Shown: one piece after another, positions 18,186 to 26,131 of the stretch | Layout of the letters: each line of letters begins with the position of its first letter | Position numbering within the stretch: position 1 is the first letter of the stretch | Virus record (IMG/VR): IMGVR_UViG_3300028025_004345 | Span: 1-64,000 of that record | Length of the DNA: 64,000 nt | Source: a virus | Reading direction: 5' to 3' (one strand) | Program-made: the position numbers and the translations under genes | The notes under the pieces: model-generated | Database searches by the model: none | The model's input: only the letters and a program-made list of their open reading frames with translations | What the model was told of the DNA's origin: nothing

Positions 18186-18968
18186 CTAAGCCCCTGTTGC
18201 AGGGAATACTGCAGTAACCATTCCTGAGTTAATTGCGTTTGTAACAACTGTTGCATGCTCTACTGTAAATCTGTTTGCTGGGGTTCCAGTAATATAGTAT
18301 GGAGGTTTTACAGTTAGCGTAATCTTTGCAACATAAGAAGTGGAAGCAACAAAGTTTCCAACCAGTGGTGTAGTTGCATCTGACTCAAACCAAGCAACAG
18401 TTCCTGAATGTTCTGCTGTTTCAAAAACAGATGTTACTGGGGTTGCTCCCTTAACTGGCTTAGTAACTCCTCTAATATTATAGTTTGACAAAGTGGCACT
18501 AGTATTTTCTCTTGCTCCAGTAATCTGATCTGTTACTGTTATTTTACCTGTCATTAGAGTGTATACTTTTTCATAAAATGGATTGTCGTAATTTCCTTCT
18601 GCTGCTCTTACTTCAACATCATAAACATATTCTGTTCCAGCGTTTAGGGCAACTGAGTCGGATGGTCTAATTGCACACTGAACAAATGTTCCGTCGTCGG
18701 ATATTCTAGCAAAGCATCTAATTGGAACTACTGGTGTAGAAACTCCATTTATAATTTGAGTTGCACCACGGGCTGAGGCAATTGAAAACTGTGCGCTATC
18801 GTATGGCGCTGATGTGTCTAAAACATAGTCTGGGTTGTTGGCAAAGTTTGTTGGCACATTAAAAGCACTTAAAAGGTGTGCTGTTCCATCGTTCTTTTTT
18901 GGGTAGATACGAAACTCAAAGGTATCACCCTTATAGTAATTAAAGTCATAGGTCGCTGGAAATGCCAT
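18186..18968 (-). CDS. Tail/baseplate protein, BppU-like
   Basis: 260 aa from the ATG at 18968. This start is preferred because TATAAT (rc of 18975-18980) lies exactly 6 nt upstream; an upstream in-frame ATG at 18992 would include eight extra residues. FNYYKGDTFEFRIYPKKNDG is the start of a beta-sandwich like those in baseplate upper/fibre-anchor proteins, followed by PIRCFARISDDGTFVQCAI. Probably structural. Confidence 0.6.
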   Translation of the reverse strand: MAFPATYDFNYYKGDTFEFRIYPKKNDGTAHLLSAFNVPTNFANNPDYVLDTSAPYDSAQFSIASARGATQIINGVSTPVVPIRCFARISDDGTFVQCAIRPSDSVALNAGTEYVYDVEVRAAEGNYDNPFYEKVYTLMTGKITVTDQITGARENTSATLSNYNIRGVTKPVKGATPVTSVFETAEHSGTVAWFESDATTPLVGNFVASTSYVAKITLTVKPPYYITGTPANRFTVEHATVVTNAINSGMVTAVFPATGA

Positions 18969-18975
18969 GGTTTTA

Positions 18976-19707
18976 TTATACCACGCTGACATATACAGAA
19001 TTGAGTATTACCGATGCATCAAAGTCTGTTCGTATTTGAGGAACTGCCCCATTGCCCCACATAGACTGATCCTCAATAAATATATTTTGAGTAACTGAAA
19101 GGTTGTATGTATTTTGATATTTAAGGGAACCAACAAAGTTAACAAACTCTTGCCCCTTGCTTGCAAAATATGTTCTTAGCCAAACCTCAGTATTAGAAGT
19201 ATATGTGGTTAGTTCAAAGTTATATGTTACGAATACTTGGGATCCTTCTTTGATGCCGTGGAAGTTTAGGGCTCTCTGATGACTGTTCCAAAGACTAGTA
19301 CATCCTTCTGGAATGTAGACTTCATTTTGAGTTTTATCTTTTGTATCTAGCAACAATGTAACCCATCCATCGTCACCCTGGGATATTCCAAGTTTTGTTG
19401 GTTTACTAATGCTGTTTGTGTAAGATGCCCAACCAGCCTGCTGTCCTGAAGACGATAAAGAACTTAGTCCGTTTTGTCCAGATTGTCCCTTTTCTCCTTT
19501 TGGTCCCCTTTGTCCTTCTGGACCTGCTGGGCCAGGCAAGCCATCTTTTCCATCTTTACCTGCTGGTCCTTGCGGTCCTTGTGGTCCAGGAACTGGAAGA
19601 AAAGACAATGTATTTTCTTGATAGTTAGATGTTTGGCTTTGTTCTACCTGTGCAGCATAACTAGATTTTTTTGCACTAGGAAAGTCCATTGATTTAGAAG
19701 CAGCCAT
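18976..19707 (-). CDS. Collagen-like tail fibre protein
   Basis: 243 aa. Residues about 39-79 are uninterrupted Gly-x-y triplets (PGPQGPQGPAGKDGKDG, then PGPAGPEGQRGPKGEKG), a bona fide collagen-like triple-helix stretch, followed by a globular C-terminal domain (trimerisation/receptor type). GATAAT (rc of 19714-19719) is 6 nt from the ATG. Prolines and lysines in the triplets are the classic targets of prolyl and lysyl hydroxylases, several of which are encoded in this window. Confidence 0.85.
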   Translation of the reverse strand: MAASKSMDFPSAKKSSYAAQVEQSQTSNYQENTLSFLPVPGPQGPQGPAGKDGKDGLPGPAGPEGQRGPKGEKGQSGQNGLSSLSSSGQQAGWASYTNSISKPTKLGISQGDDGWVTLLLDTKDKTQNEVYIPEGCTSLWNSHQRALNFHGIKEGSQVFVTYNFELTTYTSNTEVWLRTYFASKGQEFVNFVGSLKYQNTYNLSVTQNIFIEDQSMWGNGAVPQIRTDFDASVILNSVYVSVV

Positions 19708-19725
19708 AAAGACATTATCTCATGA

Positions 19726-19812
19726 TTATTTATTTACTTTAAATGTTTTATTTTTAACTCTAATTACTGGAGGCAACTCTGGCCTTGGAGTTGATACTTT
19801 AACTACTGCCAT
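19726..19812 (-). CDS. 28-aa ORF
   Basis: Basic 28-residue ORF (starts MAVVKVSTPRPELPPV). Its ATG overlaps the TGA of the gene before it by one base, which supports coupled translation. No function recognised. Confidence 0.45.
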   Translation of the reverse strand: MAVVKVSTPRPELPPVIRVKNKTFKVNK

Positions 19813-20192
19813 CACAAACTACCTGTAACATCACCAATGACTGAAATAGTTCCAATCAAAGGAGTCCAAACTGTATCTGAGTCAATTGTAACTTGTAGAT
19901 CAAAAGTTAATTCTGTTACTATTGCTTTGTAGCCAGTTCCCCATAGTGCTGTAACTGAAGATGGAGCCATTATATCTACATATCCTGTTCCACGTGAAAC
20001 TTCCAGGGAATCAAGAGCATCAGACTGAGGATCATAAGAAGTAGCCTCAAAGGTCCAATCAGATGTATCAAAATATGTTGCTTCGTCATCTTGCAAAAAT
20101 TCCACACGAAGCGGAGAGGTGTCTCCCCTAACTATTTGCCATTTGATACGAGCAGGGTCTGCTCCAAATACTTCTGGTCCATGTGTAGCCAT
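19812..20192 (-). CDS. BppU-N-like protein, paralog of 8758-9174
   Basis: 126 aa from ATG 20192 (MATHGPEVFGADPARIKW). KWQIVRGDTSPLRVEFLQDD, DWTFEATSYD and the C-terminal TVWTPLIGTISVIGDVT parallel the protein at 8758-9174. TATAAT 7 nt upstream. The longer frame upstream lacks an SD. Probably a fibre-anchoring domain at the start of this tail operon. Confidence 0.6.
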   Translation of the reverse strand: MATHGPEVFGADPARIKWQIVRGDTSPLRVEFLQDDEATYFDTSDWTFEATSYDPQSDALDSLEVSRGTGYVDIMAPSSVTALWGTGYKAIVTELTFDLQVTIDSDTVWTPLIGTISVIGDVTGSL

Positions 20193-20218
20193 AATAATGA
20201 TTATACCATAAAAAAGAC

Positions 20219-20259
20219 TAATACCTTGATTGGTGGGTATAGGACAAACCAAGGTATTA
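20219..20259. repeat. Long inverted repeat
   Basis: TAATACCTTG (20219-20228) and CAAGGTATTA (20250-20259) are perfect 10-bp inverted arms around a 21-nt loop. Lies between the leftward fibre operon and the next gene. Could be an attenuator, operator or terminator without a T-run. Confidence 0.6.
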
Positions 20260-20466
20260 GCCAGTAATAAATTATACCATAATAGACAAAATGGACATTA
20301 AAGTAAAGGTTTTATAATTGTTATACAATTGTTATAATAGACAATGTCCGATTTGTTACCATAAGTCTATTTTAGCCAGATTGGGGATAGTGTATACTTT
20401 AAATATATAAGAAAAAAGAACTATCTTTATAGTTTTAAAAACTATCTTTATATATAGTATATATAG
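20260..20466. other. AT-rich intergenic with repeated motifs
   Basis: Contains direct repeats of AATTGTTATA (about 20316-20337), the 13-mer ATGTCCGATTTGT (20344-20356) that recurs at 24956-24968 and 33867-33879 in reverse, and two ACTATCTTTATA repeats (about 20421-20455). No gene seen. It probably holds leftward promoters and operator sites. Confidence 0.5.
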
Positions 20467-20718
20467 TTACTTAGATTTTGAAATATACTCAATAAGAATA
20501 TCATACATGTGATCTAATTTGCGATCCATATCTTTACGTGTTTTGTCTGCTTCGTTTAGACGACTCTCTAATCTTGAAACTTGATCTTTTATCGATGATC
20601 CAGAATTGGGCTTAAGTTCGCTGAGATAATGTTTTACCATCCACTTGATTGCGAAGGCGATTGATGATACAATTGTAAGTATGGCTACTATAAGAGAAGC
20701 CCAGTCTTGTACTGTCAT
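20467..20718 (-). CDS. Small membrane protein with coiled coil
   Basis: 83 aa from ATG 20718 (MTVQDWASLIVAIL). One N-terminal transmembrane helix (about 7-27) then a heptad-rich C-terminal coiled coil (SRLESRLNEADKTRKDMDRK). Size and layout fit a holin-like or phage membrane-anchoring protein; no family signature. Confidence 0.6.
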   Translation of the reverse strand: MTVQDWASLIVAILTIVSSIAFAIKWMVKHYLSELKPNSGSSIKDQVSRLESRLNEADKTRKDMDRKLDHMYDILIEYISKSK

Positions 20719-20750
20719 AATAAGATTATTATAAGGGGTATATTTAAAAA

Positions 20751-21521
20751 ATGAAAACAGACATACTGGATACATTGGAGCATTCTAGGAATTTAATTAT
20801 ATCCCCCGACATGGATGGTTTTATGTCCGCAAAATTACTAGAGCGTTTTAACGGTTCGAAAATAGTGGGTTCGTATGACAAGAATATTTTATGTCTCGCC
20901 GACGGGATCAATCCAGAAGAATGCTTGTTCGTCGACTGCGATATGAATCGACAAGAGTATGTTTCTCTCGGAAATCATATGCGACTCTTAGAAGACAATA
21001 TGTCAGTTGAGTCGTTTAATCCGAATGTGCACTTCGGCGTTTCGACATATGGCGACAAGTTTCCTTTCGCAACCGCTTTTTTGATTTCGTTCGCAATAGA
21101 GGCTGACCTATCCGAACAAGACCTTATACGCATGGCTTTCGCTGATTCAACTCTCAAGAACATGGAGAGATACAGCGATAACATGCGAAACTGGTCAACA
21201 CGGATGGAACATCCTGCAACAAAGTACATAATAGACAATTCGGACATTGCAAAAAGAAATGATGCACAAGCAAGGTTTGATTATGTTGATCAATCTTTTA
21301 CATCAAAGCGTTATGGTAAGGCAAGGTACATAGATACCCTCAATAACGCCTTACAAGGGCAAGAGATGGCTTTTGAGGTACTAACTAATGGTACAAAGTA
21401 TCTATGTGACAAAGTCGGTAAAAACACCCTTACAAGGTACAATAAAGACATCATCTCTTATGCAGAAATATTCACAGGGGAGTATAGCGTTACCTATGAG
21501 GAAGTGGTTGACTGGAATTGA
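20751..21521 (+). CDS. DHH-family phosphoesterase-like protein
   Basis: 256 aa. IISPDMDGFMSAKLL resembles DHH motif I (S-x-D-x-D-G-x-x-S-A), and ECLFVDCDMNRQEYVSLGNH could supply a later metal-ligand block. Region between is short and the C-terminal DHHA1-type domain is not evident. Would cleave a phosphodiester, possibly of a nucleotide or oligoribonucleotide. TATATT ends 6 nt before the ATG. The next gene starts on a TTG overlapping its stop. Confidence 0.5.
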   Translation: MKTDILDTLEHSRNLIISPDMDGFMSAKLLERFNGSKIVGSYDKNILCLADGINPEECLFVDCDMNRQEYVSLGNHMRLLEDNMSVESFNPNVHFGVSTYGDKFPFATAFLISFAIEADLSEQDLIRMAFADSTLKNMERYSDNMRNWSTRMEHPATKYIIDNSDIAKRNDAQARFDYVDQSFTSKRYGKARYIDTLNNALQGQEMAFEVLTNGTKYLCDKVGKNTLTRYNKDIISYAEIFTGEYSVTYEEVVDWN

Positions 21522-22480
21522 TTAACGTACCTTTAATTGCTAGTCGCTTTGTTCCATCAAAATCAAAAACAATTTTTATTTCAATTGCAAGTTATAGAGA
21601 TCCTGATCTTGTAAACACAGTAACTAGCGCATACTATAATGCAAAGTATAGAGATAGACTATTTTTTTCAATTGTTTCTCAAGCCGATGAATCTGAACAT
21701 CCTGATTTGTCTTTTATACCAGAGTCTCAAATAAGATATATAAAATATCATTTTAGCGAAAGTAAAGGCGCTTGTTGGGCTAGGGAGATTGTCTCTAGGG
21801 ATATACATACTGATTATTTTTTACAGATAGACTCCCACTCTAGATTTATTGATGATTGGGATAAAGTAGTAACAGAAAACTATGTCGCCTGTAAAGATTA
21901 CTGGCAATCTGACATTGCGTTTACTATGCACCCAGAAGGATTTAGAAGAGATCACGAAACTGGAATAGAAGAGTTCTACGATTTTGAAAAAGTGCCAATG
22001 AGAGGTGCTATGGGGTGGAAAGATGAAGAAACCATGCCTCAGCCATTTTGGTACGAGTGCGATTACTTCAAGTACGGATATGAGGCATATTTCTTATGTG
22101 CTAATTCTTTGTTTTGTGAGTCAAAAATTATAAAAGAAATACCGTACGATAAAAAACTGTATTTTATTGGCGAAGAGCCAACTCTAGCCTTGAGGTTTTA
22201 CACCAGGGGAGTTAAACTAATCAATCCATCGTTTCACTATATGTGGCATGCTTATAATGAAAACTATGATAGCGACAAAAGGGTTCTTCATTGGCAAGAT
22301 CATTCTGAGTGGGGAGATATGAATAAAGATTCTTATTTTAGGGCTGCAAAAATATTATCTGGGGATACATCTCTGGGTGTCTACGGAATAGGTTCATATG
22401 AACTATACGAAAAATTTCAAAAAGAATCTGAAATTTCACTAAGTGACCAACACGATCATATAGTTGGACCTTGGCTTTAG
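21518..22480 (+). CDS. GlcNAc-transferase-like (GT60-type) glycosyltransferase
   Basis: 320 aa, TTG start overlapping the previous TGA. TIFISIASYRDPDLVNTVTS, IRYIKYHFSESKGACWARE and YFLQIDSHSRFIDDWDKV (D-x-H metal/nucleotide motif) are the hallmarks of the Skp1-type polypeptide N-acetylglucosaminyltransferase family, which in eukaryotes sugars hydroxyproline. CHAANSLFCES and EEPTLALRFYTRGVKL complete the acceptor half. A hydroxyproline-directed role fits the prolyl-hydroxylase-like genes in this window, but the acceptor is inference. Confidence 0.75.
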   Translation: MINVPLIASRFVPSKSKTIFISIASYRDPDLVNTVTSAYYNAKYRDRLFFSIVSQADESEHPDLSFIPESQIRYIKYHFSESKGACWAREIVSRDIHTDYFLQIDSHSRFIDDWDKVVTENYVACKDYWQSDIAFTMHPEGFRRDHETGIEEFYDFEKVPMRGAMGWKDEETMPQPFWYECDYFKYGYEAYFLCANSLFCESKIIKEIPYDKKLYFIGEEPTLALRFYTRGVKLINPSFHYMWHAYNENYDSDKRVLHWQDHSEWGDMNKDSYFRAAKILSGDTSLGVYGIGSYELYEKFQKESEISLSDQHDHIVGPWL

Positions 22481-22520
22481 TTAGTGCTATAATATAACAT
22501 ACAAGAGAAAAGGAATGGGC

Positions 22521-22706
22521 ATGACAAGAGAAGAAGTTATTGAAACCATGATTGATGTGGTAAATGTTTACAATATTGAATTACTAGCAGGAACTGGAAT
22601 GCCTGATGAAGAAATTGAAAGAAACCTTATTCAGCAGCGTCCAGCGCTAGAACATATGTTTGGATTAATCTATCAAACCTTTATTAATAGAGGCATTCTT
22701 AGTTAA
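22521..22706 (+). CDS. Hypothetical small acidic protein
   Basis: 61 aa from ATG 22521, preferred over 22515 because AAAAGGA then has a proper 6-nt gap. Two predicted helices (REEVIETMIDVVNVYNIELL and RPALEHMFGLIYQTFINRG). Unknown. Confidence 0.55.
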   Translation: MTREEVIETMIDVVNVYNIELLAGTGMPDEEIERNLIQQRPALEHMFGLIYQTFINRGILS

Positions 22707-22708
22707 AA

Positions 22709-22891
22709 CTATTTGCCACAACTACAGCCAGAACAAGAGCAACCGTTTTGAGCAAGTAGGTTTGTATCTTCTGGTCGACCCAAGTCTTCCCAAAAAACCT
22801 CTCTGCCCATAGCATCAGTCTCGGCCATAGGTTTTGACTCAAACTCAAAGTTGTCGTTTAAAGCGTTTTCGAAATTGTCTAATATTCCCAT
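22709..22891 (-). CDS. Small protein with CSCSGCSCGK tail
   Basis: 60 aa, acidic body and a C-terminal cluster of four cysteines in eleven residues, resembling metal-binding or redox peptides. TATAAT 7 nt upstream of the ATG. Convergent with the previous gene and 8 bp from the P450 stop, so possibly linked to it as a metal/redox accessory, which is speculation. Confidence 0.55.
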   Translation of the reverse strand: MGILDNFENALNDNFEFESKPMAETDAMGREVFWEDLGRPEDTNLLAQNGCSCSGCSCGK

Positions 22892-22899
22892 GCTATCTA

Positions 22900-24066
22900 T
22901 TATACACCAATTGCTTTGACACGTATGATAATAGGATCTTTAGGCCTATAAGATATTGTTGCAGTATGTCCTGTGTGATTGCTTGCTAAATCTACCGTGA
23001 ATTTTTTAGCAATTTTGGTTAACATTATTCTCATTTCCATTAAAGCAAACTCTTTGCCGATGCACTGTCTTTTGCCAAACAAAAATGGAAAATATTCTCC
23101 TTTTGACAAATCTAGATTACCAAACCATCTTTCTGGTTTAAAGGTGTCTGGATCTTCAAAAACATCTTTGTTTCTATGTACGGCCAATGAACTTAGCATT
23201 ACATGTGTGCCAGTAGGTATGGTTACTCCGTCTATTTCTACATCTTCCATCGCTACCCTGGATTCATTCCAAATAGGAGGAGACATTCTCAAAACCTCAT
23301 TAATAAAAGCATCAACATCTTCTTCTTTAGAAATTTTTTCTTGCCAATCCTTATTTATCGACAAATAGTAGACTGCCCACTCCAATGCAAATGCAGTTGT
23401 TTCATATCCAACCAATAGCATAGTTATTGCTTCGTCGTACAGATCGTCAAGATCTATTTTTTTATTATTGTACGAATTGATGATGATATCTAAAAAATCA
23501 TTTTTTATTTCTTTAGACTCTAATCTTTTGTCTACTATTTTTTTAGAAAATTCTCTTAACTTATCTCTTGACTTAAGCAATTCGTCATCGTACACACTGT
23601 TAGCAATTTTATATGATGCTGTAGATACATTCTCTCTTGCTTCCGTGAAATACTCGTCCATGCTTTCTGAAAAAAATATTTCTAGGATACTTTTGAAAAC
23701 GAAAAACCCCATTTCCCTTCTAACGTCTACTTCGTCAGACCAGTTAGAAAGTAAAGAGTCTATGATTGTAGATATTCTATTTTCATATTCGACCATATGA
23801 TCGTTGTGGAATGTTGGAGATATTTCTTTCTTGTTGTGCATATGCTTAGGTTCTTCACTGGTTATAAGACCTTCACCCAGGACATAGTCTAATGCTTTTA
23901 GTCTACCGCTTTTTTCAAAACTGTTGTATTTGTTTAGAGCAACATCTTCCACTGCCTTATTGGTAAATGCAAAAAATATGCTTTCTGAATTTATGCTGAC
24001 AGATGGGTTTCCTTTTGTTGCTTTCTTTAAAAGCATAAATAGTTCAGGAGCGTCTGGAGGCAACAT
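22900..24066 (-). CDS. Cytochrome P450
   Basis: 388 aa from ATG 24066. This start is chosen because TATACT (rc of 24073-24078) is exactly 6 nt upstream; an upstream GTG at 24084 would put the start ahead of the promoter. Clear P450 motifs: I-helix LLVGYETTAFALEW (A/G-G-x-E-T-T), K-helix NEVLRMSP (E-x-x-R), PERW meander and the heme loop PFLFGKRQCIGKEFA with the axial Cys (F-x-x-G-x-R-x-C-x-G). No N-terminal membrane anchor, so a soluble bacterial-type enzyme. It needs ferredoxin/reductase partners, probably from the host; no such gene is seen here. Substrate unknown. Confidence 0.95.
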   Translation of the reverse strand: MLPPDAPELFMLLKKATKGNPSVSINSESIFFAFTNKAVEDVALNKYNSFEKSGRLKALDYVLGEGLITSEEPKHMHNKKEISPTFHNDHMVEYENRISTIIDSLLSNWSDEVDVRREMGFFVFKSILEIFFSESMDEYFTEARENVSTASYKIANSVYDDELLKSRDKLREFSKKIVDKRLESKEIKNDFLDIIINSYNNKKIDLDDLYDEAITMLLVGYETTAFALEWAVYYLSINKDWQEKISKEEDVDAFINEVLRMSPPIWNESRVAMEDVEIDGVTIPTGTHVMLSSLAVHRNKDVFEDPDTFKPERWFGNLDLSKGEYFPFLFGKRQCIGKEFALMEMRIMLTKIAKKFTVDLASNHTGHTATISYRPKDPIIIRVKAIGV

Positions 24067-24214
24067 AACTTTAGTATACACCACGGATCTGAAAAATTAT
24101 AAAAACCAAATAGCCTAAAATCTGAATATTTTGTCCAGATGTATGATACATACTATAAAAAAAATAAACACAAAAAAATAGTGAGCCCATAATAGACACA
24201 CTATCGATCTTGCA

Positions 24215-24400
24215 CTACATTTTGGGTGCGCTACCCTGTATCCAGCCACTATGGATGCCTATCAGTGGAGCATCTATACACACTGCCTGCCCCTGATGTA
24301 GTGTAGCCTTGTATAACTCAATAAATTCTAATACTCTATCCTTAGTATCAAAATGCATTTCTTTTGTAGCACCTGATGTGCTTGTTAATGTTACTTTCAT
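24215..24400 (-). CDS. Small protein, paralog of 26353-26538
   Basis: 61 aa (starts MKVTLTSTSGATKEMHFDT). Its spacing of beta strands and central DRVLEFIELYKATLHQGQAV align with the 61-aa protein encoded on the other strand at 26353-26538. Function unknown. Start directly abuts the stop of the 39-aa membrane ORF upstream. Confidence 0.6.
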   Translation of the reverse strand: MKVTLTSTSGATKEMHFDTKDRVLEFIELYKATLHQGQAVCIDAPLIGIHSGWIQGSAPKM

Positions 24401-24520
24401 TTAGTTACCCCCAAATATAAAGCATAGCGCTATTGCTATGACTACCCCAATGAATGCTCCTATTGGAGCGTAATCGGCATTCTCATCTAGCCAATCAATT
24501 GCATATGTAAAAGGATTCAT
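24401..24520 (-). CDS. 39-aa membrane peptide
   Basis: One transmembrane helix (YAPIGAFIGVVIAIALCFIF) in a 39-residue ORF, ATG at 24520. Immediately downstream of the 77-aa gene and abutting the next gene, so part of this leftward operon. Confidence 0.5.
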   Translation of the reverse strand: MNPFTYAIDWLDENADYAPIGAFIGVVIAIALCFIFGGN

Positions 24521-24522
24521 AT

Positions 24523-24756
24523 TTATTTAACTCCCATAACTCTAGACATATAGCGCTTAGCAATTCTAACCGCTTGAGGATTTAGGGTAGAGTTAAATCT
24601 ACCTTGTGAGAAATCACTAGGATAAGCGTTAGTGATACGCTGAGCGATACGCACTGGCATACGCTTAGATGTAGGGGCATAACCCGCAGATGATAGACCG
24701 AAGTCTTTTGCAATATCAGAGCGAATCTCTGAGTAGTAGTTATTTAGTGAAGTCAT
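24523..24756 (-). CDS. Hypothetical basic protein
   Basis: 77 aa, Arg/Lys-rich helical C-terminus (RIAQRITNAYPSDFSQ, ...AVRIAKRYMSRVM). SD AGAAAGGAAG. First gene after the promoter at 24915-24943, with a structured ~150-nt leader. May bind nucleic acid; unproven. Confidence 0.6.
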   Translation of the reverse strand: MTSLNNYYSEIRSDIAKDFGLSSAGYAPTSKRMPVRIAQRITNAYPSDFSQGRFNSTLNPQAVRIAKRYMSRVMGVK

Positions 24757-24908
24757 TTTGACTTCCTTTCTTTTATTCGGTTAGACTTTCTAACCTTTTT
24801 CCTTGACCTAGGTTATTTGCTTATCTTATTTGATAAGGCTCACTAGGATTTTCTACTGGCAGGGATTTCGCCTATTTACTTTTTCTACCCTTATTTAATT
24901 TTTCTTAT
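24757..24908 (-). ncRNA. Candidate structured 5' leader
   Basis: The predicted transcript leader holds several hairpins: GGTTAG/CTAACC (24779-24795 region) near the SD, CTTATC/GATAAG, and possible long-range pairing of CCTAG with CTAGG. Length and structure are more than a normal UTR needs, so it could be regulatory. Confidence 0.4.
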
Positions 24909-24914
24909 ACTAGA

Positions 24915-24943
24915 AGTATAGCACAAAAATCTCAAAAAGTCAA
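24915..24943 (-). promoter_or_regulatory. Consensus sigma-70-type leftward promoter
   Basis: TTGACT (rc of 24938-24943), 17-nt spacer, TATACT (rc of 24915-24920). Drives the leftward small-gene operon; diverges from the rightward early block. Confidence 0.8.
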
Positions 24944-24955
24944 GTTTAGACACGG

Positions 24956-24968
24956 ACAAATCGGACAT
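24956..24968 (-). repeat. 13-bp motif ATGTCCGATTTGT
   Basis: Exact copy (reverse orientation) of the motif at 20344-20356; also at 33867-33879, with a near copy at 25103-25115. It sits just outside the leftward promoter, where an operator would lie. Confidence 0.5.
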
Positions 24969-25086
24969 TTTTAATGTGATTTACACCACATTGGCACGTC
25001 CCGATCTTGTCAAGTCGACACGCCGATAAAAATAACATTGTTACGGAATTGTTATAATTCCCCCCAAAAATGTGACCTACATCATA

Positions 25087-25102
25087 TGTGACCTACCTCA
25101 CA
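25087..25102. promoter_or_regulatory. CRP/GlxR-type site TGTGA-N6-TCACA
   Basis: Perfect palindromic TGTGACCTACCTCACA. A near copy (TGTGACCTACATCATA) starts at 25071, giving tandem sites 16 bp apart just upstream of the rightward promoter at 25136-25157. Confidence 0.6.
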
Positions 25103-25135
25103 ATGTCCGATTTATCCGATTTATACCCCTCAAAA

Positions 25136-25157
25136 TGTCAGACCCCCCTGCTATACT
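25136..25157 (+). promoter_or_regulatory. TGTCAG-N10-TATAAT promoter
   Basis: TGTCAG (25136-25141), 10 nt, TATACT (25152-25157). Shares the 18-mer TGTCAGACCCCCCTGCTA with 26296-26313 and a leader with SD-like AGAAAGGTGGTC before the first ATG. Member of a seven-copy promoter family. Confidence 0.7.
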
Positions 25158-25213
25158 TACTAGTATAAAGAAAGTTAAGTGGTAAAGAAATCCACTAAGA
25201 AAGGTGGTCAAAA

Positions 25214-25387
25214 ATGACTACACTAAATGAGAGTTTATTCTCTACAATTGTTCACGAATACCATAATGGCGGAGTAAAATCCTCTTATGGTTTAGACGCT
25301 TACACTAGAAAAGAATTGCTAAGATTTTTAATCTCTAGCAAGGCTTGCTACTGTATCAACTGTATAGATAAGGAGAATACTAAATGA
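25214..25387 (+). CDS. Small hypothetical protein
   Basis: 57 aa, with a C-terminal YCINCIDKEN (C-x-x-C). SD AGAAAGGTGGTC. First of six head-to-tail micro-genes; its stop overlaps the next ATG (ATGA). Unknown function. Confidence 0.6.
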   Translation: MTTLNESLFSTIVHEYHNGGVKSSYGLDAYTRKELLRFLISSKACYCINCIDKENTK

Positions 25388-25551
25388 GTATTTGGACTAA
25401 ATTCGCTACTGTAAGCGATTACCCTAAAGGCTTAATGAACCTATGCCCTTGCGGTCAGGTTGTATTAGCCCCCGCCCTGTATCACGAAGGGCAACCTTAT
25501 TGGGAAAATCCTAATAAGTGTAAAGAACTATTCGAAGGAGAAAATAAATGA
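25384..25551 (+). CDS. Small hypothetical protein with CPCGQ motif
   Basis: 55 aa, N-terminal helical half then NLCPCGQVVLAPALYH. ATGA overlap at both ends. Possibly a single-knuckle metal-binding peptide. Confidence 0.6.
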   Translation: MSIWTKFATVSDYPKGLMNLCPCGQVVLAPALYHEGQPYWENPNKCKELFEGENK

Positions 25552-25712
25552 GCACTATGCTACGCCTTGATTCAGTATGTGGAAAGACACATACATTCGT
25601 TGATGTCTATGACATAAATCTAAATCCTCACGGCTCTATCTGTTGCGATAACTGTGAGTCAATTCTAATGTGCCGTAAGGCTTGGGACTATCTATACAAA
25701 GGAGTCAAATAA
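25548..25712 (+). CDS. Small hypothetical Cys-rich protein
   Basis: 54 aa with ICCDNCESILMC (three closely spaced cysteines plus one earlier). Overlaps neighbours by ATGA/TAATG. Likely binds metal; role unknown. Confidence 0.6.
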   Translation: MSTMLRLDSVCGKTHTFVDVYDINLNPHGSICCDNCESILMCRKAWDYLYKGVK

Positions 25713-25861
25713 TGACTAAATACAATGTGCTAATTTCTTATGTCGTAGAGGCAGAAGATGAAATGAGAGCGGTATTCGCTCTAAATAAAACACTCTACCC
25801 ACTTAGCGAAAATGAAATTGCTAAGTTTGACCCGTTTATGGTTGAGGAGGTAACTCAATGA
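25712..25861 (+). CDS. Small hypothetical protein
   Basis: 49 aa, VLISYVVEAEDEMRAVFALN resembles the 'extended by residue ageing' N-terminus of small phage ferredoxin-like proteins such as 28247-28372. Overlapping start and stop in the operon. Confidence 0.55.
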   Translation: MTKYNVLISYVVEAEDEMRAVFALNKTLYPLSENEIAKFDPFMVEEVTQ

Positions 25862-25947
25862 AAACACTACAAGAAAAGTTAGATGAAAGCGCAAAAGCGT
25901 TAGAGCCAATACTTTGGGAATTACTAGATGAAATTGAGGAAAAATAA
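25858..25947 (+). CDS. 29-aa acidic helical peptide
   Basis: Short amphipathic helix (KTLQEKLDESAKALEPILWE). ATG overlaps previous stop. Small size makes it uncertain, but the operon layout supports translation. Confidence 0.4.
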   Translation: MKTLQEKLDESAKALEPILWELLDEIEEK

Positions 25948-25949
25948 AA

Positions 25950-26051
25950 ATGGAAAAAGATTTATTTGGATTTGCTAACGCAATTAATTTGGATCATCTA
26001 AACTTAGAACAACTAAAAGAGTTAGAAAAGATTTTAGATAAAATAAAATAA
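25950..26051 (+). CDS. 33-aa helical peptide
   Basis: Starts 3 bp after the previous stop; Leu/Glu/Lys-rich C-terminal helix. Last of the micro-gene operon. Function unknown. Confidence 0.4.
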   Translation: MEKDLFGFANAINLDHLNLEQLKELEKILDKIK

Positions 26052-26106
26052 ATAAAAACAAAAGTTGTAGAAATAAAACTCTACAATTTTTGGACGTGCC
26101 AAAAAG

Positions 26107-26115
26107 TTATCCACA
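26107..26115 (+). promoter_or_regulatory. DnaA box
   Basis: Perfect TTATCCACA, the bacterial DnaA consensus, followed by GGCTGTG. One of several in non-coding stretches. Confidence 0.6.
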
Positions 26116-26131
26116 GGCTGTGTATAAATAA

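Noticed and set aside
24067-24084. GTG start of the P450 at 24084
   Set aside because: The -10 box TATACT lies inside that extension; the ATG at 24066 is 6 nt from it.
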